Assembly (NCBI GenBank): GCA_036365515.1 | Contig: CM070876.1 | Coordinates: 99,280,150 to 99,344,149 of the forward strand | DNA from: Torymus aiolomorphi | Taxonomy: Eukaryota; Arthropoda; Insecta; Hymenoptera; Torymidae | Direction of reading: 5' to 3' | Length of the DNA stretch: 64,000 nucleotides | Notes under the pieces: model-generated | What the model saw: the letters and a program-made list of their open reading frames with translations, nothing else | Told to the model about the DNA's origin: nothing | Databases searched by the model: none | Made by a program: the position numbers and the translations under genes | Shown here: positions 35,856 to 48,024 of the stretch, one piece after another | Layout: each line of letters starts with the position of its first letter | How positions within the stretch are numbered: position 1 is the first letter of the stretch

Positions 35856-38800
35856 TTTTTGGTATTCAAACGCAGGAAATTTCGATTTGGTTCGTCGTTT
35901 TTCTCTAAATAACGTAGGTTTATGATAGAAATGGCTGCTTTTACCAATATATCCTAAAATATGATGAAAAGTGCGTGGAATCCTGCAAAATAAAGAAATA
36001 CCATGATTATCTGTACTATTTGTTCTTAATAAGATGAAAATATGCATTATTATCATTGTTTACCTCAAAATAATGTAGTTTTATACTAAATAAGCCTGTT
36101 TTAACTCATATTTACCTGGTATATGATGAAATGTGCGTTGAATCCTGCAAAATACAGTTAAAACAATGATTTTCGTAATTTTTGGTATTCAAACGAAGGA
36201 AATTTCGATTTGGTTCATTGTCTTTATCAAAATAACGTAGGTTTATGCTAGAAATGTTTGATTTTACCAATATATTTCTGATATATGGTGAAAAATATCT
36301 GCATTACCTATATTTTCCTAGTAAATAGTGAAAAGTGCGTGGAATCCTGCAACAAACGGGGAAAACCATGATCAAAGTATTTTTTGCTCTCAATGAGCTG
36401 GAAAATAAGTTCTAACTAAATATGCCTGTTTTTACCAACATTTACCTGGTATATGGTGAAATATGCTTGGGATCCTGCAAAAAACTAGGAAATCCATGAT
36501 TTTCACTACGATTTGCTCTTAATGAGCTGGAAGTTGCGATTTGGTTCGTTGTTAATCTCAAAATAACGTAGGTTTATGCTAGAAATGCTTGTTTTTACCC
36601 ATATTTTCCTAATATATGGTGAAAAATATCTATTTTTACCAACATTTTCCTAGTATCTTGTGAAAACTGCGTGGAATCCTGCAAAAAACAACGGAAAACC
36701 ATGATTCAAAATAATTTTGGTTCTTCATGAGCTGGAAAAATGACTTTGAATTTTTCTCTTCCTCAAAATTACGTAGGTTTGTATTAAAAATGCCTGTTTT
36801 TACCAATATTTACCTAGTATATGGTGAAAAATGCGTGCAATCCTGCAAAAAACAGGGAAAAAAGGATTTCCAGTAATTTTTGGTATTCTAACACAGGAAA
36901 TTTCGATCTGGTTCTTTGTTTTTCTTAAATAACGTAGGCTCATGATAGAAATTATTGTTTTTACCAATATTTTCCTAAAATATGGTGTAAAATGCGTGGA
37001 ATTCTGCAAAAAACAGCGTAAAACCATGAATTTCGGAACTTTTTGCTATTAAAGAGCTGGAAAGATAGATTTGCCTCATTGTTTTCTTCATAATAAGGTA
37101 GTTTTATACTAAATATGCCTGTTTTTACCCATATTTACCTAATATATGGTGAAAAGTGCCTGTTTTTACCAATATTTTCCTAGTATATTATGAAAAGTGC
37201 GTGGAATCCTGCAAAGAAACAGGTAAGAAAAATGATTATCAGTACTTTTTGGTATTCGAACACAGGAATTTTGATTTGGTTCCTTGTTTTTCTCAAAATA
37301 ATAATGTAGGTTTATGCTAGAGATGCTCGTTTTTACCAATATGCTCCTGATATATGGTGAAAAATACCTGTTTGTACCTATATTTTCCTAGTATATGGTT
37401 AAAAGTGCGTTGAATCCTGCAAAAAACGGGAAATCCATGATTTAATTACTCTTTGCTCTTAATGAGCTTGTAAAAAGTTTTACACTAAATATGCCTGTTT
37501 TTACCAATATTGACCTGGTATATTGTGAAAAGTGCGTAGACTCCTGCGAAAAACAGGGAAAACCATGATTTACAGTACTTTTTGTTATTGAAACGCAGAA
37601 AATTTCGAATTGGTTTGTTGTTTTTCTCAAAATAACGTAGGTTTCTACTAGAAATGCCTGTTTTTACCATTATTTTCCTAATATATTGTGCAAAATACCT
37701 GCTTTTACCAATATTTTTCTAATATATGGTGAAAAATGCCTGTTATTACCTATATTTTCCTAGTATATGGTGAAAAGTCCGTGGAATCCTGCAAAAAAAA
37801 GAAAAACCATGATTTTCAGTAGTTTTTGCTTTTAATGAGCTGGAAAAATGGATTTGCACCATTGTTCTCCGCAAAATAACGTAGGTTTGTGCTAGAATTG
37901 CTTGTTTTTACCAATATTTTCCTAATATAAGGTGAACAATGCCTGTTTTTACCAATATGTATCTGGTATATGGTGAAATGTGCTTGGAATCCGGCAAAAA
38001 ACAGGGAAAACCATGACTTTCATTCCTTTTTGGTATTTAAAGGCAGGAAATTTCGATTTGGTTCGTTGTTTCTCTCAAAATAACACAGGTTTCTGCTACA
38101 AATGCTTGATTTTACCAATATTTTCCTAATATATGGTGAAAAGTGCGTGAGATCCTGCAAAAAACAAGGAAAACCATGATTTTCACTAATTTTTGCTCTT
38201 AATGCGCTGGAAGTTGCGATTTGGTTCATTGTTTTTGTCAAAATAACGTGGGTTTATGCTAGAAATGCTTGTTTTTACCCATATTTTCCTAATATATGGT
38301 GAAAAATGCCTGTTTTTATCAACATTTTCCTAGTATCTTCTGAAAAATGCGTGCAATCCTGCAAAAAACAGGAAGAACCATGATTTAAGGTACTTTTTGG
38401 TATTCAAATGCAGGATATTTGTATTTGGTTCGTTGTTTTTCTCAAAATATGTAGGTTCATGCAAGTAATTCCTGTTTTTACCAATATCTCCCTAATATGG
38501 GGTGAAAAATACCTGTTTTTACCAATATTTTCCTAGTATATTGTGAAAAGTGCGTGGAATCCTGCAAAAAACAACGAAAAACCACGATTTTCATTAATTT
38601 TTGTTCTTAATGAGCTGGAAAAATGAAGTTGTATCAATGTTTTCCTCAAAATGACGTAGTTTTCTACGAAAAATGCCTGTTTTTACCAATATTTACCTAG
38701 TATATGGCGAAAAGTGCGTGGAATCCAGCAACAAACAGGGAAAAAATTGATTTTCAGTACTTTTTGTTATTCAAACGCAGGAAATTTCGTTTTGGTTCGT

Positions 38801-38978
38801 TGTTTTTCTCAAAATAACGTACGTTTATGATAGTAATGTATATTTTTATGATTAGTTTCCTAATATATGTTGAAAAATGCCTGTTTTTACCAATATTTTC
38901 CTAGTATAGTGTGTATCGTGCGTGGGATCCTGCAAAAAATAGGGAAAACCGTGATTTTAATTACTTTTGCTCTTAAGG
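35855..38978 (+). repeat. Satellite block E
   Basis: Same ~164-bp satellite resuming at the word at which block D stopped ('acttttt ggtattcaaacg'). Subfamily mixture includes units with a doubled 'tttttaccaatattttc' box. Ends in 'acttttgctcttaa' at 38978. Confidence 0.9.
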
Positions 38979-39576
38979 CGGTCTTATACCTAGTGGCTTC
39001 TGAGGTCAAAATGAGCTATAAAAGAAAGAAAAATGTAGTTTAAACAAAATACAATAAATATACTATATATATACTATTTCTGATAATATGGCCAAATACT
39101 TAATCTGTAGACCAATTTTACTCAGAGATATAGCATTTTCAATTTTTTTCAATTGGCGTAACTTTAAAAAAAAACAATTCATTGATTTTCAAGGGAGAGG
39201 AACTAAATTCCTTGAAATTCATGCAGTTATGGCAGGAAGAGTTGGAAAAATAAAATTTCTGAAAATTAATATTTTTTTTATGGATAAACTGGTTTAAATT
39301 TATGATTTTTATGAATTTCTATGTTTTTTTGTGGATTTTACCATTTTAAAATTATTTAATAAAATATTTTTCAGATTTCCAACTCTTCCTGCCATAGATG
39401 AATAAATTTCAAGTAATTCAGGCGCTCTTCCATCAAAATCAATGGAATAGTTTTTTTTTAAAGTAACGCCAAACTTTAGAAAGTACATTTTGGGAAATAA
39501 GCCTACAAAGAAAAATACCATAGAACTTCAAAAATAACCAGCCATTAGGTTCCAAATTTTGTTCCCTTCATGAAAC
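38979..39576. mobile_element. Decayed inverted-repeat element (MITE-like fossil)
   Basis: Satellite stops at a TTAA and non-satellite sequence starts GGCGGTCTTATACC. Two stretches are inverted copies: about 39179-39257 and 39370-39450, sharing 'ggcaggaagagttggaaa'. Near the ends 'agccactaggt'-like words also face each other (39005 region and 39541 region). The right terminus and a second clean TTAA cannot be recognised, because the second Tc5-like transposon abuts it. Two short open frames are not convincing genes. Confidence 0.5.
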
Positions 39577-40479
39577 TCACAAGGAAGGTACCCCAACTGT
39601 AAGTCGCCGATTTGGACGATATTGCAATATGTTGTAGTACATTAAAAAATAAGAGACACGTATTTTTTTTACGTGCTGTTAGACACTTTAAGGGGGTGAA
39701 ATCTACCCCTAAAGTTCAGCCTCAAAAACAGTTTTTTTCAAATATTTCAAAAACGATTATTCGTTTTTCATTAAACTAGCTTTATAGCTAGTTTAATGAA
39801 ACCGGCGCCAAAAGTTGTAGAATAAAAAAGCCTTCAAAACAGCATTACTTTCAATTTTAAGGGTAACAACCCCTATTTTTTTTCAAGAAAACTAAGCTTT
39901 TCTCATCAATTTTCAGCTACAAAAATTACAATAAATTATATATCGCCTCAAAACAGATTTCATTTAAAAGAAAATTAAAAAATAAAGTTGACCTGTCTCG
40001 TGGTTTTGGCCAAAATTATTTTTTAGGGGGGAACTACCCCTTATTTATATTTTGTTCATTATTTCAGAAATAAATAAAGACATCTTAATAAAACCAACGC
40101 TAAAAATTTTAAAATAAGAAAGGCTTCAAAACAGCATTATTTTCAATTTTAAGGGTAGCAACCCCTATTTTTTTTTAAAGACAACTAAGCTTTTTTCATC
40201 ATTTTTCAGCTATAAAAATTATAATAAATTATATATCGCCTTAAAACTGATTCCATTTAAAAGAAAATTAAAAAATAAAGTTCACCTGTCCCGTGGTTTT
40301 AACCAAAATTATTTTATAGGGGTAACTACACCTTATTTTTATTTTGTTCATTATTTCAGAAATAAATAAAGATACCTTAATAAAACTAACGCTAAAAATC
40401 TTAAAATCAAAAAGGCCATAAATCTGCATAACTTTAAATTTTAAGGGTAGCAACCGCTATTTTTTTAAAGGAAATGAAG

Positions 40480-41131
40480 TTTTTTATCAATTTTCAGCTA
40501 TAAAAATTACAATAAATATATGTCTTTAAAAACCATTCCATTGAAAAAATTGACCATAAAATTTTGACCAATAACACAGACAAACGCTATGTAATTTTAG
40601 CGCTTTCGGGCAATACGAAATACTAATATATCATTAATTTTGCAAAATTAGTTTGGTTAAACTACTTGTTTAAACGGATTATTGTAAAGCTTTTTCGAAA
40701 AACTAATTTTGACTTGAATTCCACAAGAAAAGTAACGTGTTTATTTAAACTTTTATATGTTGTAGTGAACCAAAAAACGAAAAATATTTATATTTTTTAT
40801 CTTTGAATAATACATTTTAAAGGGGTGCAAATCATCCCCGTAAGTTCATTATGTTCTTACTTCCCTTTATTATATTTTATGTATTATTATAAATACTTCG
40901 TCAAAGGCAATCGTACCGTTTTGATACGTGATAAATAAAGCATTAAAAAAAAATTAATGTGTTTGTGCGTGTGTGTACGTGGATGTAAGTGATTTTTATG
41001 CAGTAAATAAGAGTAATCGCTGATTGTGAATGAAAAAATAATACGTTATTTTTATGTTATTATGAGGCGGATATTTATAGATTGGTGATTTAACTCGTAG
41101 TTTCATCTATTGCTGGCAAACATTGCATTTA
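40480..41131. other. Non-coding interior of Tc5-like element 2, left of the mariner
   Basis: AT-rich sequence between the left inverted repeat and the nested mariner. No open frame or recognisable repeat. Confidence 0.5.
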
Positions 41132-41133
41132 TA

Positions 41134-42427
41134 CGAGGGTCATTAGATAAGTAGCTAGCCTACAAATGAAAACACCAAAATTTTACAAAAAATAAAATTT
41201 ATTTCTCAATTTAGTCTTCTTTTAGTTGAATACACTTGGTCCAGTGGTGTTCCAATTTTTTTAACCCCGTCGAAAAAAATGTTTTCTCTTGGTTTGCAAA
41301 ATATGCCTCCGTGGCGGCGATTATTTTGTTATTGGAGTGGAATCTCTTCCCGGCGAGCGAATTTTTTAGGTTCGGAAACAAAAAAAAGTCGCACGGAGCC
41401 AAATCTGGAGAATACGGTGGATGGGGCAGCAGTTCGTAGCGTAATTCGACCAATTTAGCCGTGGCGAGTGCAGAAGTGTGAGCCGGTGCATTATCGTGGT
41501 GGAAAAGCACTTTCTTTTTAGACAAATGGGGCCGTTTTTCTTCTAACACGGCGTCAAATCGGCTCAATAGTTCGGCGTAGTACTGTCCTGTGACCGTTTT
41601 GCCCTTCTCCAGATAGTCAATAAAAATCACACCTTGAGAATCCCAGAAAACAGTGGCCATCACCTTTCCGGCCGATGGGACCGTCTTCGCCTTCTTCGGA
41701 GCAGGTTCACCGGGTAAGGTCCACTGTTTTGACTGCTCCTCGGTCTCTGGAGTGTAGTAGTGAATCCATGTTTCGTCGACGGTCACGTAACGACGCAAAA
41801 ACTCTTTTGGATTGCGATTAAACAGCTCCAAACACTGCTCTGAACTGGTCACACGGATGCGCTTGTTGTCTGCAGTCAGCAAACGCGGCACCCACCTTGC
41901 TGACAGCTTCCTCATGCCTAAAATCTCATGTAGGATATGCCACACGCGTTCTTCTGAGATGCCTACTATCGTAGCTATCTCGTGCACCTTTAATCGGCGG
42001 TCTGACAAAACGATACCGTGTATTTTTGTCACGTTCTCCTCCGTAGTGGCTGTTTTCGGAGCACCTGGGCGTGGATCATCAAAAACCGACGTACGACCAC
42101 GTTGAAACTCGTTATACCAAAATTTAACGGTCGCCATCGAAGGAGAAGCATCCCCATACACTGCATCCAAGCGTTCTTTAATTTCACTGCGCGATTTCCT
42201 TTCCAAAAACAAGAATCGCATCACCGACCGATATTGTTCTTTCTCCATTATTTCAAAAATCAACGGACACATTTGCTTTCACACGCTCTGAAAAATAAAC
42301 TACAACTCCGATCCGGCTGAAATTTCGTCTGTAACCGTTTACAGGAAGATACTGCACTGTAGTGTATTTCTGGTGCGATAGTGGCACCATCTGGCGGTGA
42401 GGCTAGGTACTTGTCAAATGACCCTCG
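41134..42427 (-). mobile_element. Mariner element, full length (1294 bp)
   Basis: Inverted terminal repeats of ~28 bp: left CGAGGGTCATTAGATAAG, right in reverse complement CGAGGGTCATTTGACAAG, both leading to CTAGCCT. TA duplications lie at 41132-41133 and 42428-42429. Length and structure are those of a canonical ~1.3-kb mariner. It carries one transposase gene on the minus strand. It is nested in Tc5-like element 2 and so is younger than it. Confidence 0.95.
41211..42272 (-). CDS. Mariner transposase, complete open frame
   Basis: 353 codons from 42272, but the conserved start is the internal Met at 42248 (MEKEQYRSVMRF), giving 345 residues, the usual mariner length. The N-terminal paired HTH domain (residues ~10-120) is followed by the linker motif WVPRLL, a variant of WVPHEL. 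The catalytic triad is VDETW (D166), HHDNAPAHTS (D260) and YSPDLAPCD (D295), giving DD34D. There is no stop or frameshift. The enzyme cuts and pastes the element at TA sites. The sequence resembles the mellifera-type group by memory; the subfamily was not tested. Terminal repeats differ at several positions, so autonomous activity is uncertain. Confidence 0.95.
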   Translation of the reverse strand: MCPLIFEIMEKEQYRSVMRFLFLERKSRSEIKERLDAVYGDASPSMATVKFWYNEFQRGRTSVFDDPRPGAPKTATTEENVTKIHGIVLSDRRLKVHEIATIVGISEERVWHILHEILGMRKLSARWVPRLLTADNKRIRVTSSEQCLELFNRNPKEFLRRYVTVDETWIHYYTPETEEQSKQWTLPGEPAPKKAKTVPSAGKVMATVFWDSQGVIFIDYLEKGKTVTGQYYAELLSRFDAVLEEKRPHLSKKKVLFHHDNAPAHTSALATAKLVELRYELLPHPPYSPDLAPCDFFLFPNLKNSLAGKRFHSNNKIIAATEAYFANQEKTFFSTGLKKLEHHWTKCIQLKED

Positions 42428-42429
42428 TA

Positions 42430-43524
42430 AATCGGTAGAGTTCCAGTCGTGCAGTGTTGTTTTGTGAATGTGGTTATTTCTACAATATTGTGGCTGTAAT
42501 ATTGCATCAATTCATTTTTTTTAATGTCAGCAGCACTACAAAACTACAGGTAAATGTCTATTTATATATCAGATCTAATGCATTAATTGTAAGAATTTCG
42601 TATCTGTCTATAGGCTTTAATAAAATTATAAAAGCTTTTCAAAATTATATTTTGCGTTATTTTTAATGAACATATTAGAAAGTATGCAATTTCGTACATT
42701 GTTACATTTTTTGGAGATACATTTGACGTTATAGAGCACAAAAAGTTTAAATTGATTTTTCTTTAATTTTAAAGATTTAAAAAATTCTGATTTATAAGTG
42801 CATAAAGTATTTTTAATATTTTTACGAAAATTAAAAAGTGTATCAAAATATACTTTATTGTGTATACTGTATTGTTTACTTTCTGTTATTAACAAAATTA
42901 TAGACTCCTGATTCAATTTTTAGCCGAAATTGTATACGGTTCCTTTACTATTAGATGTTTTACAAATAATAAATTTTACATACAAATAATAATTTTAAAT
43001 AACTAAATCTTAATTTTAATAAATCTAAATTAACAGGCATTGTGCAATACATCTTATCGATTGCTGTTTACAAATTTAAAAAAAAACTCGAGATTACCTT
43101 CTTTTCATTTTAATCAAGCGCTTTAGTAAAGAAATATACAGATACGATATTCTTAATAGATGCTTAACTGGATGGCCCAAAGTATAAATATTTGTTTTAT
43201 TTGTATGTGTCGCCTTTTTAAATGCTACATTATTATCTTGTGAAAATATGGTATTTTTTTAATATTTAAACAAATATTTCCCGGTAAAAAGACATTGGTC
43301 GCATGATGGCGTACATCAGTAAAAGCGTACAACGTACAACGTACAAAGCTTCCTCATTGAGAAATAGCTATGTTCTCGCAACATAGTAATGTAACGTTTA
43401 GAGGGGTGACGCATACAAATTAAAAAAATGTTTTTATTTTCAGCATTCTATATATGTGTGTTGTAAAGATACTATTTCTGTATGCAATTATTCTTATAAA
43501 TGTTTGATTATTTTAGCACTCAAA
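42430..43524. other. Non-coding interior of Tc5-like element 2, right of the mariner
   Basis: AT-rich sequence between the mariner and the decayed transposase gene. Only chance open frames. It would hold the promoter and 5' UTR of the transposase; no motif is recognised. Confidence 0.5.
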
Positions 43525-45204
43525 ATGAAAATTAATCCTCTGAATGTTATTAATTTGCTGCTTGCCTATTTCCAAACACTTGATATTGAAGATAGCCCTT
43601 ATAATATTAAAGAAATAGAAATAAAAGACCATTTCCAAATGATACTGTTAGATTTAATGGAATCGTCTAATAGCATAGATGTTATAATGGAAAAATCGTT
43701 GGATTTTCAAGAAGAATATAAAGAAACAGATGCACGTATTGTGGAAGATGTTGATTTACATACACTTCCTTACTATCCTGAATTACCTACGGATCAATGT
43801 ACGGGACATGAAGAACCATTGAGTTTTGAATACAAAAAAAGGGCTGTAGAATATTGGAGAAGTGGAAAAACAAAAAGAATTTATCGCTTAAAACAGTTCA
43901 AAATAGATTCAGGAAAGTCAGTTTTGAAACACAGTTACATCGCTGGGCTCACCAAATCAATCAAGGTGGAACTTACCGAGAAAAAATTGCAAGAATTTGC
44001 GATTTCACACTAGAAAATTTTAAAGCTGCTACTGAAGCTGGATTAATAATTCATGACAACGATTTAAGAAGATGGGCTCTACAAGCACGAAAAGTAATCG
44101 GAAATGAGGACGTAAGATTTACAGCTTCAAAACATTGGCTTTCAAAATTTAAAAACACACATAGAATTGTTTCTCGAAAAATTAATAAATTTATCACAAA
44201 AAAAAGTATAGAAAATAGAAATGATTTGCATAAAAAAGAAGTAGAATTCGTAACAGAAGTCAAACAATTGATTAATCAAATAGGCGCTGGCAATACATAT
44301 AATTCAGACCAGTCTGGTTTTCAGTTGGAAATGCATTCTGGTCGATCTCTTGCTTTCAAGGAGAAAAGAAATTACGGTGCCTTGTACAGCCGGTCACATC
44401 AACAACTCATAGCTATACTGTACAGCCGACAATTTCAGCCACAGGAAAGTTACTATCACCATTATTTTTAGTATTAAAGGAACGAAGCGGAGAATTTGGA
44501 CCAATTGTCTCACAAAATTTGTTTGTGCCTACAAACGTATATGTTACATCCTCGACATCTGGAAAACTTAATTCAGATAAAATCACGTTCTATTAATTTC
44601 TAAAAATAAAACGTTAATTATTTCGGAAGACACATTTAAATAAAATCAAAATTTGTAGAACTCTTTAAGGCGTGGTTAAAAGAGGTATATTTTCCTCAAG
44701 TTGGACCTAGAAGCATGCTGCTAATTGATTCGTGGAGTGGTCATTGTCCAACGATTGTACAGGAAGTTACGCCACATGATAAAACACTACATCTCAAAAT
44801 GATACCTACAGGAACGACTGGAAACATACAGCCGTTAGATGTATATGGATTCCGCACATGGAAGAACTATGTTAAACATTTTTCAGACCATGTTTTGCTC
44901 ATAGACGACGACTTAAATTTACATTTGAGAAATAATATAACTAAATTACAGTCCTTGGTTCATAACCAATTTTCATCTCCACGATATGAAAATCTATTTA
45001 AATATTCGTGGTATAAAAAGTGGCTATCTTGTGACTCGACCAGGAGATTTCGATGACCCCGTAAGTTTCAGTTTCGGAGATTCCTGTGCAACGCATTGTG
45101 AGATCAATGGTTGTAATAATGTTGCAATTGTTAGATGTTCGTGGTGTAAAAAATCTTTATGCTTAAAACACTTTTTTGAAGAATATCATTATTGTACAAC
45201 CTAG
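43525..45204 (+). pseudogene. Decayed Tc5/pogo-type transposase
   Basis: Homologous to the transposase of Tc5-like element 1 but broken. ATG 43525 opens an acidic N-terminus leading to a DNA-binding region (LSFEYKKRAVEYWRSG). The frame then shifts near 43880, again near 44425, between about 44590 and 44650, and near 45020. Conserved pieces in the different frames: DNDLRRWALQARK, YNSDQSGFQLE (first Asp), LLIDSWSGHCP (second Asp), NIQPLDVYGFR (third Asp), LVHNQFSSP, and the C-terminal cysteine cluster VRCSWCKKSLCLKHFFEEYH. The same order in both elements supports a conserved C-terminal zinc module as part of this family. At least four lesions; not functional. Confidence 0.88.
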
Positions 45205-46364
45205 AATCCATAATGCCTCGAGCTATTCGACAAACAATTACTTTTTTGAAAATACTTTAAATTTTTTGTAGTAATAGTAATAATAAAACTTGTGTTGTTA
45301 AAACAAAAACCATATTTACATTAGTCATCATTTCATTTTGTATTTTTCTGCAATACGTAACTTTAATTTTTATTATTTTTTTGAAAAAAAATTAATCTCA
45401 CTAAATTTTGATTATTTACGCAATTTTTTCAGAAAAAAATAATAAACACATTTACCCTCCCTGCTAGAAAAAGTTAGTAGAAGTCGATACAAATCGATAA
45501 GTTTCACCATTGAAGTCAATAAAGTCTCTTAATTTCCTTAAAAAGAGGAAAATAGGGGATCCTACCCTTAAAATTGAAAGTGATAAAGATTTGTGGCCTT
45601 TTTAATTTTAAGATTTTTAGCGTTAGTTTTATTAAGGTAATTACCCTCTAAAAAATAATTTTGGTTAAAACCACGGGACAGGTCAACTTTATTTTTTTAA
45701 TTTTCTTTTAAATGGAATCAGTTTTAAGGCGATATATAATTTATTATAATTTTTATAGCTGAAAATTGATGAAAAAAGCTTAGTTTTCTTGAAAAAAAAT
45801 AGGGGTTGCTACCCTTAAAATTGAAAATAATGCTGTTTTGAAGCCTTTATTATTTAAAATTTTTAGCGCTGGTTTTATTAAGGTATCTTTATTTATTTCT
45901 GAAATAATGAACAAAAAATAAATAAGGGGTAGTTACCCCTAAAAAATAATTTTGGCCAAAACGACGAGACAGGTCAACTTTATTTTTTAATTTTTTTTTA
46001 AATGGAATCAGTTTTGAGGCGATATATAATTTATTGTAATTTTTACAGCTGAAAATTAATGAAAAAAGCTTAGTTTCGTGAAAACAAAATAGGGGTTGCT
46101 ACCCTTAAAATTGAAAGTAATGCTATTTTGAAGGCTTTTTTATTCTACAACTTTTGGGGTCGGTTTCATTAAGCTAGCTTTATTCGTTTATGAAATATTT
46201 GAAAAAAACTGTTTTTGAGGGTGAACTTTAGGGGTAGATTTCACCCCATTAAAGTGTCTATCAGCACGTAAAAAAAAATACGTGTCTCTTATTTTTTAAT
46301 GTACTACAACATATTGCAATATTGTCCAAATCGGCGACTTACACTTGGGGTACCTTCCTTGTCA

Positions 46365-48024
46365 GTAATTTTTGCTCTTAATGAGCTGGAAATTTCGATT
46401 TGGTTCGTTGTTTTTCTCAAACTAATGTAGGTTTATGCTAGATGTGCTTGTTTTTACTAACATTTTCCTAATATATAGTGCTAGAAATGCTTGTTTTTAC
46501 CAATATTTTCCTAGTATATGGGGAAAAGTGCATGGAACCCTGCAAGAAACAGCGAAAACCCATGATTCTCTTTACTTTTTGCCCTTTATGAGCCGGAAAA
46601 AGATTTGCATCATTGTTTTCCTTAAAATAACGAAGTTTTATACTAAATATTCCTCATTTTACCAATATTTTCATATTCATGCGAAAAACAGCGAAAAACC
46701 ATGATTTTCAGACCTGTTTGCTCGTTAAACACAAGAAATATGCATTTGGATCATTGTTTTACGCAAAATAAGGTATTTTTATGCTATAAATGCCGGATTT
46801 TTCCAATATTATCCTAATATATGGTGAAAATTGCCTGTTTTTACTAATATTTTCCTAGTATATGATGAAAAGTGCGTGGAATCCTGCAAAAAAGAGGGAA
46901 AACCATTATTTAAAGTACTTTTGGCTCTTAATGAGCGGGAAAAAGAGATTTCAATCATTGTTTTCCTCAAAATAACGTAGTTTTATACCAAATATACCTG
47001 TTTTTACCTATATTTTCCTAGTATATGGTGTAAAGTGCGTGGAATCCTGCAAAAAACGGGGAAAACCATTTTTTAAAGTACTTTTGGCTCTTAATGAGCG
47101 GGAAAAATGAATGTGCATCATTGTTTTCCTCAAAATAACGTAGTTTTATAATAAATATGCATGTTTTTACGATTATTTTCCTAATATATGGTGAAAAATG
47201 CTTGTTTTTACCAATATTATCCTAAAATATGGTGAAAAGTGCGTGGGATACTGAAAAAAACGGAAATCCTTAATTTTTAGTAATTTTTGCTCTTAATGAG
47301 CTGGAAGTTTCGATTTGGTTCGTTGTTTTTATCAAAATAATGTAGGGTATGCTAGAAATGCTTGTTTTTACCAATATTTTCTTAATATAAGGTGTATAAT
47401 GCCTCTTTTTACCAATATTTTCCTAGTATATGATGAAAAGTGCGTGGAATCCTGCAAAAAAGAGGGAAAACCATTATTTAAAGTACTTTTGGCTCTTAAT
47501 GAGCGGGAAAAAGAGATTTGAATCATTGTTTTCCTCAAAATAACGTAGTTTTGTACTAAATATGCCTGTTTTTACCAATATTTACCTAGTATATGTTGAT
47601 AAGAGCATGAAATCATGCGAAAAACGGCGAAAAACCATGATTTTCAGTCTTGTTTTCTTTTTAAGCAGAGGAAATATGGATTTGGATCATTGTTTTCCGC
47701 AAAAGAAGGTAGTTTTATGGTAGAAATGACAGTTTCTACCAATATTTTCCTAATATCTGGTGAAGAGTGCGTGTAATCAAAGAAAAAAGAGTAAAACCAT
47801 GATTTTCAGTACTTTTTGGTATTCAAAAACGGGAAATGTGGATTTGGTTCGTTTGCCTCAAGATAATGTAGGCTTATGCTAGGAATGCCTGTTTTTACAA
47901 ATATATTTCTAATATTTTGTGAAAAATGCACGTTGCTACCAATATTTTCCTAATATATTGCGGAAATTGCGTGGAATCCTGCAAAAAATAGCGAAGAACA
48001 ATGATTTTCGGTACCTTCTGCTCT
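46365..48024 (+). repeat. Satellite block F
   Basis: Same satellite, resuming at 'cagtaatttttgctcttaat' right after Tc5-like element 2. The stretch 47567-47793 is closely matched by 50586-50812. Ends at GCTCT, the target duplication of the LTR-like element. Confidence 0.9.

Larger units (their letters stand above)
30445..35866 (+). mobile_element. R1-clade non-LTR retrotransposon with target-site duplication
   Basis: A two-ORF non-LTR retrotransposon. The satellite word ATTACTTTTGGTATT (30445-30459) is repeated as ATTACTTTTTGGTATT (35851-35866) on the far side, a 15-16-bp target duplication. Inside it, a (TTA)n tract lies at each end (about 30454-30500 and 35819-35854) and a ~20-bp poly(A) precedes the 3' tract. 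Order: 5' UTR ~30501-31215, ORF1 with zinc knuckles, ORF2 with endonuclease and reverse transcriptase, 3' UTR 35499-35797. GC content is far above that of the surrounding satellite. Domain order, CCHC triplet and ORF1/ORF2 overlap fit the R1 clade (R1, TRAS, Waldo and relatives). Confidence 0.9.
39580..46361. mobile_element. Tc5-like DNA transposon 2, 6.8 kb, ~0.9-kb inverted repeats, TSD TCA
   Basis: Both ends read CAAGGAAGGTACCCCAA inward, followed by 'gtaagtcgccgatttggac'. Flanks are TCA on both sides (39577-39579 and 46362-46364), next to C on the left and G on the right: a CTNAG target with TNA duplication, as in the Tc5 group. The arms (39580 to about 40480 and about 45530 to 46361) are inverted copies and each contains imperfect tandem units of ~292 bp (for example at 39831, 40123 and 40414). 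The interior carries a decayed transposase gene on the plus strand and a later mariner insertion (41134-42427). Its first 12 bases nearly match those of Tc5-like element 1, so the two are related families. Confidence 0.87.

Noticed and set aside
35900..38900. CENP-B box in the satellite
   Set aside because: The words 'tttcgatttggttcgttg' contain TTCG twice but do not fit the required TTCG-A-CGGG spacing by eye.
42626..42916. 96-codon AT-rich frame on the minus strand
   Set aside because: Low-complexity Lys/Asn/Ile/Phe composition, no motif, and no counterpart in the other Tc5-like element.
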